From Photorhabdus akhurstii (lineage in GTDB: Bacteria; Pseudomonadota; Gammaproteobacteria; Enterobacterales; Enterobacteriaceae), in the NCBI RefSeq assembly GCF_018448925.1, contig NZ_RCWE01000035.1, forward strand, positions 1 to 46,179: a DNA stretch of 46,179 bases. The letters are read 5' to 3'. A model generated the notes under the pieces. That model did not search any database and had not been told where the DNA came from. It saw nothing but the letters and a program-made list of their open reading frames with translations. Shown piece after piece: positions 1-9,389 of this stretch. Position numbers and translations under genes: made by a program. Position 1 is the first letter of the stretch. Each line of letters starts with the position of its first letter.

Positions 1-13
1 TCGAGGTAAAAAA

Positions 14-50
14 TAATGATTCTCAATTAGATAATGCGAATGAGAATAGA
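14..50. promoter_or_regulatory. Tandem Fur-box-like hexamer array
   Basis: Positions 30-47 read GATAAT GCGAAT GAGAAT, three head-to-tail hexamers of the Fur recognition type. The reverse strand of 14-28 reads GAGAATCATTAT, a 6-1-6 Fur arrangement. The array lies just past the end of the minus-strand type VI cluster, so it probably serves a gene left of the window. A weaker look-alike (TGATTCTCATGA, about 478-489) lies about 100 bp upstream of the 91-residue ORF. Pattern match by eye only. Confidence 0.4.
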
Positions 51-105
51 TTTCATTACCCAAAATAATCACAGATAATAACTCAATCCTAATTCAAGGC
101 AGCGA

Positions 106-381
106 TTATCCTGCTTCATCCTGCAAGATAATCGTAGCAATCGCTTTCTCCGGTAAAAATACATTATTGTGCAACACAGGCATATATCGGCTGGCCCAGG
201 TTTGCCACTCTCTATCAATAGATTGTCGCTCTTGATGCCAAAAGTGATATATCTCCGGCCGATAATCAAAGAGTAATAACCGCAGTCCAAAGATGGCCAA
301 TCCGATTAAGCCCGCCGCACAAAAAATTATCCGCCACTGTCGCGACCTGATGTATCCAAACCATAATTTTACAGAAAACAT
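106..381 (-). CDS. Hypothetical single-pass membrane protein, 91 aa
   Basis: I do not recognise this protein. It opens with a basic amphipathic stretch, has one hydrophobic helix at about residues 18-38 (IIFCAAGLIGLAIFGLRLLL) and a polar tail rich in Trp and Arg. The start is ATG, with only a weak AGG about 9 bases upstream. It lies on the same strand as the type VI genes, downstream of the Coa1-like protein, and could be co-transcribed with them. A smaller minus-strand reading in another frame overlaps it; the membrane helix makes this frame the better choice. It may be an accessory inner-membrane protein. Confidence 0.4.
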   Translation of the reverse strand: MFSVKLWFGYIRSRQWRIIFCAAGLIGLAIFGLRLLLFDYRPEIYHFWHQERQSIDREWQTWASRYMPVLHNNVFLPEKAIATIILQDEAG

Positions 382-553
382 TTGAAATAACCTAAAAATT
401 ACACAGATAAAACAATGCGTTATAAAACATCATAAAATACCATTGACTCTACGTCGCTTAACTTTCTCTTTTAAGCATGATTCTCATGACTTTCCAATGA
501 AATTAAATCGGCTCAAAGGCGTTTTAATAGCAACTATACAAAGAACATCATCT

Positions 554-1018
554 TTATTGCATGGGATTATCGACAGCCAGTAAATCGATCAATTGCCCAT
601 CTGAATCAGGTTGAACAGTAATATTTTTATATCGCCAATGTCCTGCATACTTATTTGCATCAACATGCACCGTACCGCCAGACCGATTTCCTTTTATAGG
701 AATGTCCAATTCCGCCTCTCTCTCGTTAACACTGCCAGAAACAAACCATCCTGTTTTAATTGGCTGGCCTAAAATATTTTTCACAATAGGATTACTTTGT
801 GCCAGCGATAAAGCTTTCTTATAGGGTTCCGAAGATTTCATTACGCCCATGACAATCGTAAATGCACCGACGATGAAAACCGGAATAAAGCAGATAGTCA
901 TCCATTTCCATTTACGCGCCAACCAATTGTGTTTTTCAGGAAGAGAAGGCGTACCCGTCGTTGCTTCGTCACCCAATAATCTCCCCTCTTTTTTTATCGT
1001 TACATTTTTTACTTTCAT
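554..1018 (-). CDS. Small membrane protein with a Coa1-like (cytochrome oxidase assembly factor 1) domain, 154 aa
   Basis: The protein has a cytoplasmic basic N terminus of about 35 residues, one membrane helix (about 40-60, MTICFIPVFIVGAF) and an outer globular domain. That domain carries the pattern LGxPI..G..VSGS....G.A.L.IPIKGxRxGGTVHV.A.K..G.W, which resembles the Coa1/Tim21-like fold also found in many bacterial proteins. In bacteria the function is unknown. It starts with ATG behind an AAGG-type site and follows tssH by about 120 bp on the same strand, so it may be part of the type VI operon. I infer a lipid-side or envelope role; the family assignment is by eye. Confidence 0.75.
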   Translation of the reverse strand: MKVKNVTIKKEGRLLGDEATTGTPSLPEKHNWLARKWKWMTICFIPVFIVGAFTIVMGVMKSSEPYKKALSLAQSNPIVKNILGQPIKTGWFVSGSVNEREAELDIPIKGNRSGGTVHVDANKYAGHWRYKNITVQPDSDGQLIDLLAVDNPMQ

Positions 1019-1138
1019 CTTTTTAATACCTTTTCATTCGGGCGACATGCCACGTTATTTTATGTGCGAACTTCTTATTCCATCAGATATAGGGCCGAAC
1101 CCTATGTGCAGTTTCATACAAATTCATTCAGCCATTAC

Positions 1139-3817
1139 TTATTTTTCCTCGATATCCAATGAAGCGACCGGTTCAACATCAATAAAAGCAAGGGTGATCC
1201 CCTCTTCTTCGTCGAAACCTAACGTCACGCCAGCAGGTTTATTGTGATGGGCCAGACGTTCCAGCAGCGCCTGTGATAACACCGGTAATATTTGCTGGTT
1301 AAGCAGGCTGTCGATATTGCGCGCTCCACTGTCCGGCAACAGACAAGCATTCACCAAGGTATCGCACAGGCTGCTTTCCACCGTGCAAGTCAGGCCATAA
1401 TGGCGATGAAGACGTCGAGTAACTTGTTCCAGTTTGATTTCAACAATACGTCTGAGCGCATCTGCCTGTAACGGGCGGTAAATCACGGTCTGAAAGCGAG
1501 CCAACAAAGCCGGCTGGAAGTGATCACGCAGCATCGGATGCAATAGTTCATGCAACGCGGCATTCGGGGCGTCAAGTTGTTGCGCCAATAACGCCATCAG
1601 TTGATCACTGCCCAGATTAGAGGTCATTAAGATTACGGTATGACGAAAATCGATCTCGCGCCCCTCGCCATCGCGCATAAAGCCACGATCAAATACCTGA
1701 TAAAACAGGTTAATGACGTCACGATGGGCTTTTTCAACTTCGTCCAATAACACCACACTATATGGGCGTTTACGTACCGCTTCCGTTAAGATCCCCCCCT
1801 GACCATATCCGACATAACCTGGCGGTGAGCCTTTAAGTTGAGACACCGTATGCGGTTCCTGATATTCCGATAGATTGATAGTGATCAGTGAACGCGACCC
1901 GCCAAACAGGTTATCCGCCAATGCCAGCGCGGTTTCGGTTTTCCCTACCCCACTCGGCCCAACCAACAGGAATACGCCCAATGGCCCCTGTTCCGGCGTC
2001 AATCCGGTTTTAGCGGCACGTAAACGCTGGGCGATTTCCCGTAACGCCGCCTCCTGACCAATAACCCGCTCCCCTAAATGTTGCTCCAAATGCAACAAAC
2101 CGGTCTGTTCGTCTTTCAACAAGCTACTTAATGGAACGCCTGTCCAATCAGCGATTACTGTCGCTACGGAACGCACATCAACATCCGACGATAGTAACGG
2201 CTGCCCTTGTTGTAGTGTCGCCAGTTGCTGTCTCAACAGGGCTATATCATGCTGTCGGCTGATGTCCTTCCGGGCATCGAGCAACTGTTGCGTGAGCTGT
2301 TTTTCCTGTTGATACTGTTTATCCCGCTGTTGTTGCTGTCGGCACAGTTCATGACGCTGCATTTCAATTTGTGCCAAACGGTCCGAGTGATGGCATTGCC
2401 CCAGTGCAATATCTTCCAGTATCGCCTGTTGTTCTATCTCAAGCGCGGTCAATTGGGACAGGAGTCGCGTCAACGCCTCCGGTACCGTATCCAGGCTCCT
2501 CCTGACTCGTGCGCTGGCGGTATCCAGCAGGTCTACCGCTTTATCCGGTAGCTGTCGCCCAGTCAGGTAACGGCGAGATAAGGCAACAGCAGCCTTCACC
2601 GCATCTTCCTGAATATGTACGCCATGATAACGAGCGTAACGCGCTTTCAGTCCACGCAGCATCAGGCAAGCTGTCTCATCGTCCGGTTCATCGACTTTAA
2701 TCGTCTGGAAACGTCGCTCCAGTGCGGCATCCCGTTCAAAATACTGTTTGTATTCCGACCAAGTGGTGGCGGCAATCGTGCGTAATTCCCCTCGTGCCAG
2801 CGCAGGTTTCAGCAGGTTAGCCGCATCAGCGCCCCCCGCCTGATTACCGGTACCAATCAGCGTGTGCGCTTCATCAATAAATAGCAGAATAGGGGTTGGT
2901 GACTGTTGCACCGCTTCAATGACGTTTTTCAGTCGCTGCTCAAATTCGCCTTTTACCCCCGCCCCTGCCTGCAACAAGCCCAGATCCAGCATCCGCACGC
3001 TGACGGTTTTTAAGCTATCGGGGACATTGCCCTCAACAATACGCAGGGCCAATCCTTCCACCAGCGCGGTTTTCCCTACTCCCGGTTCCCCCACCAGAAT
3101 CGGGTTGTTTTTACGCCGACGCGATAGGATGTCGATCATCTGGCGGATTTCACTGTCGCGACCAAATACCGGATCAATGCCACCCTCAGCGGCTCTGGCT
3201 GTGATGTCCAGCGTGAATTTGTCCAATACGTTCTGCAAAGCGGATGATAATGGTTGGGAATTTAGCGCATAGTTATCTGTGTCGTTATCCTCAATTTCAG
3301 CGATTGATCTATCCGTCGTCAGACATGCCGCAACCTGTATCTCCGGGCGTTCGTCCGATTGTTGATCCAGCAATGGGCGCAAACGTTGTAGTTGCGTCAC
3401 ACTCAGGTTGAGTAACGGCCAGCCATGATGGGTACGCAACCAAGCCGGTTGACCGCGCAGTACCTGCAAAAGATGCACCGAGCGAATCGATTCATTACCC
3501 TCTTCCAGCGAAGCCACACACCAGGCAACCTGTAGCAAACTACACAGGTCGCTTGATAATCGCGGGCGTTGATTGATGCTATGCGGCAAACGGTTAATCG
3601 TCGTCAGCAACGACTGCCACAGCGCATCCATATCCCACTCATAACGTCGAGCAATCACCGTAATATCGCCTTCGCCGCCTTCAAGCAGCTTGAGCAACCA
3701 ATGTTCCACCGTGATTTCAGCATGTGCCCGTGTCTGGCAAAATGCAGCGGCAGCTTCTAATGCCTGCGCGCAATAGGGGTTTAAACGGCACAATAGTGCA
3801 GTAAATATGGTATCCAT
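1139..3817 (-). CDS. tssH: Type VI secretion AAA+ ATPase TssH (ClpV), 892 aa
   Basis: ClpV disassembles contracted TssB/TssC sheaths in the cytoplasm so that the subunits can be reused. Visible elements in order are a Clp-N type double repeat (about residues 1-150), the first AAA+ module with Walker A GEPGVGKT (243-250) and Walker B LFIDEAH, a coiled-coil middle domain rich in Gln (about 440-530), and the second AAA+ module with GPSGVGKT and VLLDEVEKAH. The length fits ClpV (about 850-900). The start is ATG; the preceding GGAAC is a poor ribosome site. It lies on the same strand as tssB-tssL, separated from the OmpA-domain gene by a decayed hcp fragment. Nothing suggests loss of ATPase function. 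Confidence 0.97.
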   Translation of the reverse strand: MDTIFTALLCRLNPYCAQALEAAAAFCQTRAHAEITVEHWLLKLLEGGEGDITVIARRYEWDMDALWQSLLTTINRLPHSINQRPRLSSDLCSLLQVAWCVASLEEGNESIRSVHLLQVLRGQPAWLRTHHGWPLLNLSVTQLQRLRPLLDQQSDERPEIQVAACLTTDRSIAEIEDNDTDNYALNSQPLSSALQNVLDKFTLDITARAAEGGIDPVFGRDSEIRQMIDILSRRRKNNPILVGEPGVGKTALVEGLALRIVEGNVPDSLKTVSVRMLDLGLLQAGAGVKGEFEQRLKNVIEAVQQSPTPILLFIDEAHTLIGTGNQAGGADAANLLKPALARGELRTIAATTWSEYKQYFERDAALERRFQTIKVDEPDDETACLMLRGLKARYARYHGVHIQEDAVKAAVALSRRYLTGRQLPDKAVDLLDTASARVRRSLDTVPEALTRLLSQLTALEIEQQAILEDIALGQCHHSDRLAQIEMQRHELCRQQQQRDKQYQQEKQLTQQLLDARKDISRQHDIALLRQQLATLQQGQPLLSSDVDVRSVATVIADWTGVPLSSLLKDEQTGLLHLEQHLGERVIGQEAALREIAQRLRAAKTGLTPEQGPLGVFLLVGPSGVGKTETALALADNLFGGSRSLITINLSEYQEPHTVSQLKGSPPGYVGYGQGGILTEAVRKRPYSVVLLDEVEKAHRDVINLFYQVFDRGFMRDGEGREIDFRHTVILMTSNLGSDQLMALLAQQLDAPNAALHELLHPMLRDHFQPALLARFQTVIYRPLQADALRRIVEIKLEQVTRRLHRHYGLTCTVESSLCDTLVNACLLPDSGARNIDSLLNQQILPVLSQALLERLAHHNKPAGVTLGFDEEEGITLAFIDVEPVASLDIEEK

Positions 3818-3945
3818 ATTAAAGTTCCAGTTGTCATTAAGAGGTTAGGCGGCATTCAACAAGCCCCCATTCTCAGGTAAAAATTTATCTATCTGGCGAG
3901 GTTCCCCTAGCCAGTTCTACGTTTACAAACACTTCATCCGCTGAA

Positions 3946-4131
3946 TTAAAAGAGTTGCTTAAAGAGTCGCCATACCCACGCATGGCAGCCTGTTAGCGCG
4001 TTGGTCTGATTGTGTTCCCAAACATCAGAGTGAATGGTGCTGACGTCTTTATCAGCCCAAGTGATTTTCTGATCGCGAAATTCAATGTGCTCCCAAAGAT
4101 CGTGTTTCTCTTTGCGGCCGTTGGCAGGCGG
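3946..4131 (-). pseudogene. Decayed hcp (tssD) 3' fragment, about 61 codons
   Basis: Between the OmpA-domain gene and tssH an open frame without a start begins right after a TAG. It encodes NGRKEKHDLWEHIEFRDQK followed by ITWADKD and HSDVWEH. This matches the C-terminal signature of Hcp tube proteins (E-[HV]-I-E-F-R-Y-Q-K-I-T-W). The rest of hcp is missing. The upstream edge overlaps the last 15 or so codons of the OmpA-domain gene in another frame, so that gene probably ends in sequence captured from hcp. The following 100 bases (3840-3945) contain another short open stretch but nothing I can name. Confidence 0.65.
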
Positions 4132-5779
4132 CTACGCTCGGCGGCATTAAACTGATTTCAACCCTACGGTTGACAGCACGCCCCGCAGCGGTTGTATTGG
4201 CAGCAATCGGCCGCGTTGCGCCTTCACCTTTTACGACCAGACAAGTCGGTGATACGTCACTGGTTTGTAATATCCAATCGCGTACTGCTTTGGCTCGCGC
4301 CAGTGATAGCTCGCTGTTTTTTGCGGCATCTCCGGTTGAATCAGTATGGCCCGTTATCATCACCATCCAGCCCGGTTTAGCTTTAATGTCGATCAATGCG
4401 TTGACCAGCACTTTGGCCGCGTCTGGCTTAAGACGTGACTGTCCAACGTCAAACAGTGACATGCTGCTCAGGTTCAATGTCTGCGGCAACGGTTTGCCGC
4501 TCTTCGGCACAGGAGGCGGAGATACCGGTAACACTGCACGATTGATCACATCCATCAGCGGCGTATAAAGGCGCTCGCCTACATAAAGCCCTAACCCTAA
4601 GCGCACTGGTTCGCCATCACGTTGATATTTCTCCAGCAATGTCGCATCAAGCTTGAGTTGATGGTAAGCCTGAACTTTCGCGCTATGATCTTTTACGTCA
4701 ACGACCTGATAATGCTGTAAATCACTGCGTATCTGGCGCCACAGGCGCAAGTTGTTCCAGGCGCTGGAAACCAATGCCAGACAGACAAATCCGCTCAGCA
4801 AGCCGATGCCCCAGATGACCGCTCGTCGATGCGGTGTATGACCAACATAATGTGGCAACAGGCGTAACATGGCATCGGGAAATGGTGGTACGTTCTCCGC
4901 CTCAGCCATGCTGTGGCTAATGCGAGGTAAAGTAGTACGGTCGATCAGCCATTTCGTCCACAAGTTGTTTGCTTGCGGCGTTTGCGGCAAAAACGTCAGC
5001 GCCATTGCTATCGGGTAACAAGGCCGACTGACCAGCTCCTGTGATCGGCATTCATGCAAGATGTTTTCTACCATCCAGCGTTGCCATGCCGCCGCCGCAA
5101 TCGTTTGTTGCAAACGTGCGGCGCGTTGCTGTGCATCCCCTTCGGTCAACCAGATATTCATCCCAACAGCGGCATGTTTTTCTCCCCATACCGTCATTGT
5201 CGGGCTGTCTGCCTGTAACTCGAACCACGAGCTGATATCGCCATCAAGATAACCGGCGATCAATACCGGTGTATGGCAGGCGGTCAGTTGCGCAACACGG
5301 CCAACCTGATAGCGAAATTCTCTGATCTTCGCCGTCATCACCGCGTGATCTCGTTGCTGTTCAGGAAAGAGTGTTAATAGCACGCTGATCTGCCTACCCC
5401 AATCCGGTCTGGCGGCAATAATCGCTTCTACCAGTGCGCTCATCTCACTTTGTCTCGGCACACAGATAAAACAGCCCTGTGGCGTACAGCGTACCGGCTC
5501 TTCCGCAAATAGCGTCGCCACGTTATCTCCGCAAGTTAGCACCACAGGCTGACGCCACGAAGCCGCAGGCAATGCCGCCAGCAAACGGCAAACACTGTCC
5601 TGATGGGAGATTCCAGATGTGGGACGTCCCACCCGCCAGCAGGCAATCGCCGCCGCCATCAAGATCGCGGCCAACCACCATGCAACAGACACATTCCCTA
5701 GCGGCAAGAAAAACAGACATAACAGCGCCGCCAGAACACCAGCTAAAAGCCACAGCGCTCGTTTTAGTACGCAACTCAA
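4082..5779 (-). CDS. Type VI secretion-associated membrane protein with C-terminal OmpA/MotB peptidoglycan-binding domain
   Basis: The protein probably anchors the type VI membrane complex to peptidoglycan. It has two membrane helices at the N terminus (VLKRALWLLAGVLAALL and WWLAAILMAAAIACW), a third near residue 330 (VIWGIGLLSGFVCLALV) and an OmpA domain at about 425-545 with ITGHTDSTG, the NSELSLARAKAV helix and AVNRRVEISL. I chose the TTG at 5779 because AAGGAG lies six bases before it; an upstream TTG at 5803 has no ribosome site and would overlap tssL by 8 bp. This gives about 565 residues. The last 15 residues (after SLMPP) come from sequence shared with the hcp fragment, so the native C terminus was probably replaced. 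Enterobacterial clusters often carry such a protein apart from TssL. Confidence 0.85.
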   Translation of the reverse strand: MSCVLKRALWLLAGVLAALLCLFFLPLGNVSVAWWLAAILMAAAIACWRVGRPTSGISHQDSVCRLLAALPAASWRQPVVLTCGDNVATLFAEEPVRCTPQGCFICVPRQSEMSALVEAIIAARPDWGRQISVLLTLFPEQQRDHAVMTAKIREFRYQVGRVAQLTACHTPVLIAGYLDGDISSWFELQADSPTMTVWGEKHAAVGMNIWLTEGDAQQRAARLQQTIAAAAWQRWMVENILHECRSQELVSRPCYPIAMALTFLPQTPQANNLWTKWLIDRTTLPRISHSMAEAENVPPFPDAMLRLLPHYVGHTPHRRAVIWGIGLLSGFVCLALVSSAWNNLRLWRQIRSDLQHYQVVDVKDHSAKVQAYHQLKLDATLLEKYQRDGEPVRLGLGLYVGERLYTPLMDVINRAVLPVSPPPVPKSGKPLPQTLNLSSMSLFDVGQSRLKPDAAKVLVNALIDIKAKPGWMVMITGHTDSTGDAAKNSELSLARAKAVRDWILQTSDVSPTCLVVKGEGATRPIAANTTAAGRAVNRRVEISLMPPSVAACQRPQRETRSLGAH

Positions 5780-5795
5780 TTTGCTCTCCTTAGCC

Positions 5796-6440
5796 TTATC
5801 CAACAGACAAATATTGTTGAAGGTAGAGACGCAGACCGCACCACACCAAAGTTACTCCGGCTACGGCCAAGCATCCCCAACCCCACGGAGAGCGTGCATG
5901 CCAACATCGGTCCTGATGACGGTCTGCATTGGGACGTATCATCTGATAAGGTTGCACCACCATCACACCGGCACGATCAGTCAATACATCCAGTAATAAC
6001 TGGCGTTCCTGAGAGATCTTTTCCAAGTCGCCGCCCTGAAAGCCCAATGCCAATACGCGCTGGAAACCGGCTAATACCAGCCGCGAAGGCTGTGGTTGAT
6101 CCAGCACTTGACGTATACGTTCAAACAACCGTTCTCCCGCATGGTTGCTATTGCAAAATCGTGTCTGCAACGGCGTTTTCGACCAGGTTTCATAGCCTTT
6201 ATCCCGCTCAGGACGTCTGAGTACGGTTTCATCCAGCAACGCACACAAGGCATAAATGATGTGAGCCATGTTCTCTTCGCTGATGCTGCTTGTACTTAAT
6301 CGCTGCCGTGCCGCGTCTACCAATTCAACCCCTTTTTGATATAACGCCTCTCCGTGCAGCGATTTATTACCGCTTTTTAGCGCAATCACTAACATTCCAA
6401 TGTCAAGCATCAGGTCATCAATTGAAATTTCTTTGTTCAT
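5796..6440 (-). CDS. tssL: Type VI secretion inner-membrane protein TssL (DotU/ImpK family), 214 aa
   Basis: TssL forms the TssJ-TssL-TssM envelope complex. The cytoplasmic DotU domain (about 1-180) shows the family pattern YALCALLDE and GF.GG..... A single C-terminal membrane helix (about 187-207, WGWGCLAVAGVTLVWCGL) makes it a tail-anchored protein. There is no OmpA extension on this chain; that function is supplied by the next gene. The ATG overlaps the tssK stop in ATGA, which implies translational coupling. Length fits the short form of the family. Confidence 0.93.
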   Translation of the reverse strand: MNKEISIDDLMLDIGMLVIALKSGNKSLHGEALYQKGVELVDAARQRLSTSSISEENMAHIIYALCALLDETVLRRPERDKGYETWSKTPLQTRFCNSNHAGERLFERIRQVLDQPQPSRLVLAGFQRVLALGFQGGDLEKISQERQLLLDVLTDRAGVMVVQPYQMIRPNADRHQDRCWHARSPWGWGCLAVAGVTLVWCGLRLYLQQYLSVG

Positions 6441-7795
6441 GTACGTAACACCGCAAACAGTTCTAACTGAACGCCCGATAACGTACCGGGCACATAGAAG
6501 GCGCAGCTTCCCGCCTCCAGCATGGCTTTAGCCATTGGATTATTCAGATCGAAAGCAAAATATTGGTTTTCCAACCGCAACGGGATCGCCGCCGGTACAT
6601 GGCTGAGTGGATGTAAAGGAATGCCGCTCAGTGACAAGTTAATCAGTCGCTCAACATCATCAGGCGCCCCCACTTTGCACAGTTGCGGAAACTGGGTTTG
6701 TAGCAGGTGAGCCGGCATTGACGATCGCACAGAGAGATAGAAATCGGCCTCTTCGCACAATCGCCTGTCATGCAGTGATGCTCTCCACTGATTTTCACGC
6801 ACCACTTCCAGTTCAATGGAAATCACCCTTGATGGCAGGCTCGCCTCAAGTAATGTGCTGATAAGCCGGATCAGCGGCGGGAAAACCTCACTTAGTTGGT
6901 TGTGTTGATAATCAGGGATCGCGTCGAGATCACTCTCCAGTGAAAACGTCAGTAATGCGCCAGCTAATTTCACCAGTTCACGGTAGATGATTTCCGGATG
7001 CAGTGCAGGCGCGGCTTTAAAATTATTCAACACCGGTTCATAGCTGTTAAGCGCGTTCAACAGCCAGAACAGCGATACATCCGCGACAGCAAAATCCGCC
7101 ATGCGTTGATGGCTTTCACGGCGCATTCCCATCAGACGGGTACGCTTAGCACGTAGCTGAGTCAACAACAGATCAAGCTGTTCCAGCAACGGAGGATGAG
7201 CCGCAAAAGAGAGCAATGGCGGAACAAAACGGTTATCCAGCATCCAACCGTTTTGCCCGTCACGAACCAGACGCGCCAATGGGCATGTCAGATAAGCCTC
7301 ATTTTGGTCATGCTGAAAGCGTAGGGAAATCGCATGGCGCTCGACCGCAATGGATTCACGCCCATCGCCGTACTTATCCTGTATCTCAACCCACTCCTGC
7401 TGATAACGTAGCGGCGGTTGTCCCGGCCCCACACTTTCACTACTCTGGCGGCAATTGCCGCCATTGGCATGCTCCAGCGGTAACGCCAGCAATACCTCAA
7501 CAGTACGCATATCCTCCGGCGCCGCCTGCTGTAAATCACAGGCCGCGGGCAGATTGTCAGCATAATCAGTATCAATCAGCGTCCCATCCTGTAAACGGGC
7601 TTTGAGATGCTGAACTTTCAGGCGGTTTAAGCGCAGTGCTTCCTGATCAAACCGAATATCAAGCACTCCCCAGGGATGAATCAACCCCAGATGGGCAATA
7701 CAATTGTTAGTCAGCGCCTCCCAACGCGCTTGTTGCTGAAATTGTTGAGGGGCTAAAAAGGCGTCTTCAATCCAGAGAGGACGTAGAATTTTCAT
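6437..7795 (-). CDS. tssK: Type VI secretion baseplate protein TssK, 452 aa
   Basis: TssK links the baseplate wedge to the TssL/TssM membrane complex. The N terminus MKILRPLWIEDAFLAPQQFQ is characteristic of the family and the length is normal (about 445-455). The open frame reaches back to a TTG at 7807, but GGGAG sits directly ahead of ATG-ATG-AAA, so the second ATG (7795) has the best spacing and gives the standard N terminus. tssC ends 20 bases upstream and tssL starts inside the tssK stop, so all three are translated from one transcript. No defects seen. Confidence 0.95.
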   Translation of the reverse strand: MKILRPLWIEDAFLAPQQFQQQARWEALTNNCIAHLGLIHPWGVLDIRFDQEALRLNRLKVQHLKARLQDGTLIDTDYADNLPAACDLQQAAPEDMRTVEVLLALPLEHANGGNCRQSSESVGPGQPPLRYQQEWVEIQDKYGDGRESIAVERHAISLRFQHDQNEAYLTCPLARLVRDGQNGWMLDNRFVPPLLSFAAHPPLLEQLDLLLTQLRAKRTRLMGMRRESHQRMADFAVADVSLFWLLNALNSYEPVLNNFKAAPALHPEIIYRELVKLAGALLTFSLESDLDAIPDYQHNQLSEVFPPLIRLISTLLEASLPSRVISIELEVVRENQWRASLHDRRLCEEADFYLSVRSSMPAHLLQTQFPQLCKVGAPDDVERLINLSLSGIPLHPLSHVPAAIPLRLENQYFAFDLNNPMAKAMLEAGSCAFYVPGTLSGVQLELFAVLRT

Positions 7796-7815
7796 CATAA
7801 CTCCCAATAAAATGA

Positions 7816-9348
7816 TTACGATTTCGCTTTCGGCATCTGAGAAACCAAAGATAAATTGACGTCAATCCCTTCCACCTGAAAGTGCGGCACCGCATACAGC
7901 CTGACTCGGAAGAATCCCGGATTGTCATCAATATCCTCAACCACCACATGTGCTTCACGCAGCGGATGAGATGCCTGCATGTCGTCAGTCGGATCATTCA
8001 TCTCTGTTACCAGTGTGTTGACCCAGTTATTCAGTTCAATTTCGAGCAAACGCCGATCTTTAGTGCTGCCAATGTTCTCCCGCTGGATCAGCTTTAAGTA
8101 ATGGGCAATGCGTGATAGCAGGAAGATATAGGGCAGACGCGCATTAATGCGACTGTTGGCCGTGGCTTCACCGGTGTCATACACCGCCGGCTTCTGCGTG
8201 GAGTGAGCCGAAAAGAAGCAGGCGTAATCGCGATTTTTGTAGTAAGAGAGCGGAATAAAGCCCAAATTGGCAAATTCAAACTCACGGGTTTCCGGGATCA
8301 ACACTTCTGATGGGATCTTAGCCCGATAACCAGTACCCAGATCATAGAGAGAAATCGGTAAATCGGTGATAGCGCCACCGGCTTGCGGACCGCGGATCTG
8401 CACACACCAGCCATTTTTGACAAAACTCCTGACCATATTGACGGCAAAAGCAAAAGCGGCATTGGTCCACAAATACTTATTGCGGTCCGGCCCCTTTGCC
8501 TCTTCGGTGTAATTAAACGTTCGCACCGGCACACTCTTCGGGCCATATGGCAGACGTCCCAACACTCTTGGCAGAGTGAGGCCAATATAACGGGCGTCTT
8601 CGCTGTCGCGGAAAGCTCTCCACTTGGTGCATTCGGCGCGTTCAAAATAGTGACCGATATCTTTCATCACCGCCACTTCATCCATGCTCTTCTTGCCAAA
8701 AAAGGCTGGCGCAGCAGCAGTAATGAATGGCATATGCGCCGCTGCCGCGACTTTGGCAATGTTGCGCAATAAGGCGATATCCTGCGATTCGGCACTAAAT
8801 TCATAGTCGGCAATCGCTGCGCCAATCGGTTCGCCGCCTGGTGTGTCATATTCCTGAATGTAAGCGTGACGATAGAAACCGCTCTGAACAATTTCCGGGG
8901 TATCGTCAAAATCTTGCCGCAAATCATCCTTGGCCACATCCAATACTTCAATTTTGACGTTCTGGCGTAAATCCGTTCGATCCACCAGAAATTTTAGACC
9001 TCGCCAGGCAGATTCTACTCGCTGGAATTCCGGTTGATGTATCACCACATCCAGTTGGCGGCCAATTTTGCGATCCAATTTGCCGATCTCAAAATCCAGC
9101 AATGCTTTATCCAACTGGGCCACTTTTTGCGCGGAGGCTTGCAGCAGATCGAGAAGAACGCTAACAGCCACGGTCACCCGTTCATCTTCCGTCACGCTCG
9201 CCAATGCGTCACTGTTATGAAAGCATGCAATATCACTTAATCGCTCCACCGGACGTAAATTGATCTTCTCAAACAAAGACGAGTAAACCCCACCGGCATG
9301 ATGGTTTGCCGTCGCCATAGAAGATGTGGCCTGCTCTTGTACAGTCAT
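7816..9348 (-). CDS. tssC: Type VI secretion contractile sheath large subunit TssC, 510 aa
   Basis: TssC and TssB assemble into the contractile sheath around the Hcp tube. Family features are LDFEIGKLDRKIG, the VIHQPEFQRVESAWRGLKFL block, GEPIGAAIADYEF and FFSAHSTQKP, ending in a beta-rich region with FRVRLYAVPHFQVEGIDVNL. The length of 510 is typical (about 490-500). The start is ATG, 41 bases after the tssB stop. Intact. Confidence 0.97.
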   Translation of the reverse strand: MTVQEQATSSMATANHHAGGVYSSLFEKINLRPVERLSDIACFHNSDALASVTEDERVTVAVSVLLDLLQASAQKVAQLDKALLDFEIGKLDRKIGRQLDVVIHQPEFQRVESAWRGLKFLVDRTDLRQNVKIEVLDVAKDDLRQDFDDTPEIVQSGFYRHAYIQEYDTPGGEPIGAAIADYEFSAESQDIALLRNIAKVAAAAHMPFITAAAPAFFGKKSMDEVAVMKDIGHYFERAECTKWRAFRDSEDARYIGLTLPRVLGRLPYGPKSVPVRTFNYTEEAKGPDRNKYLWTNAAFAFAVNMVRSFVKNGWCVQIRGPQAGGAITDLPISLYDLGTGYRAKIPSEVLIPETREFEFANLGFIPLSYYKNRDYACFFSAHSTQKPAVYDTGEATANSRINARLPYIFLLSRIAHYLKLIQRENIGSTKDRRLLEIELNNWVNTLVTEMNDPTDDMQASHPLREAHVVVEDIDDNPGFFRVRLYAVPHFQVEGIDVNLSLVSQMPKAKS

Positions 9349-9389
9349 TCAAATGCCCTTACTTAAATCTCGTGAAAATAATGTGACCA

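Noticed and set aside
69-290. Minus-strand 73-residue frame overlapping the 91-residue membrane ORF
   Set aside because: No ribosome site or domain; the overlapping frame has a convincing membrane helix.
849-1247. Plus-strand 132-residue frame across the Coa1-like gene and the tssH end
   Set aside because: Antisense to two supported genes and without any domain signal.
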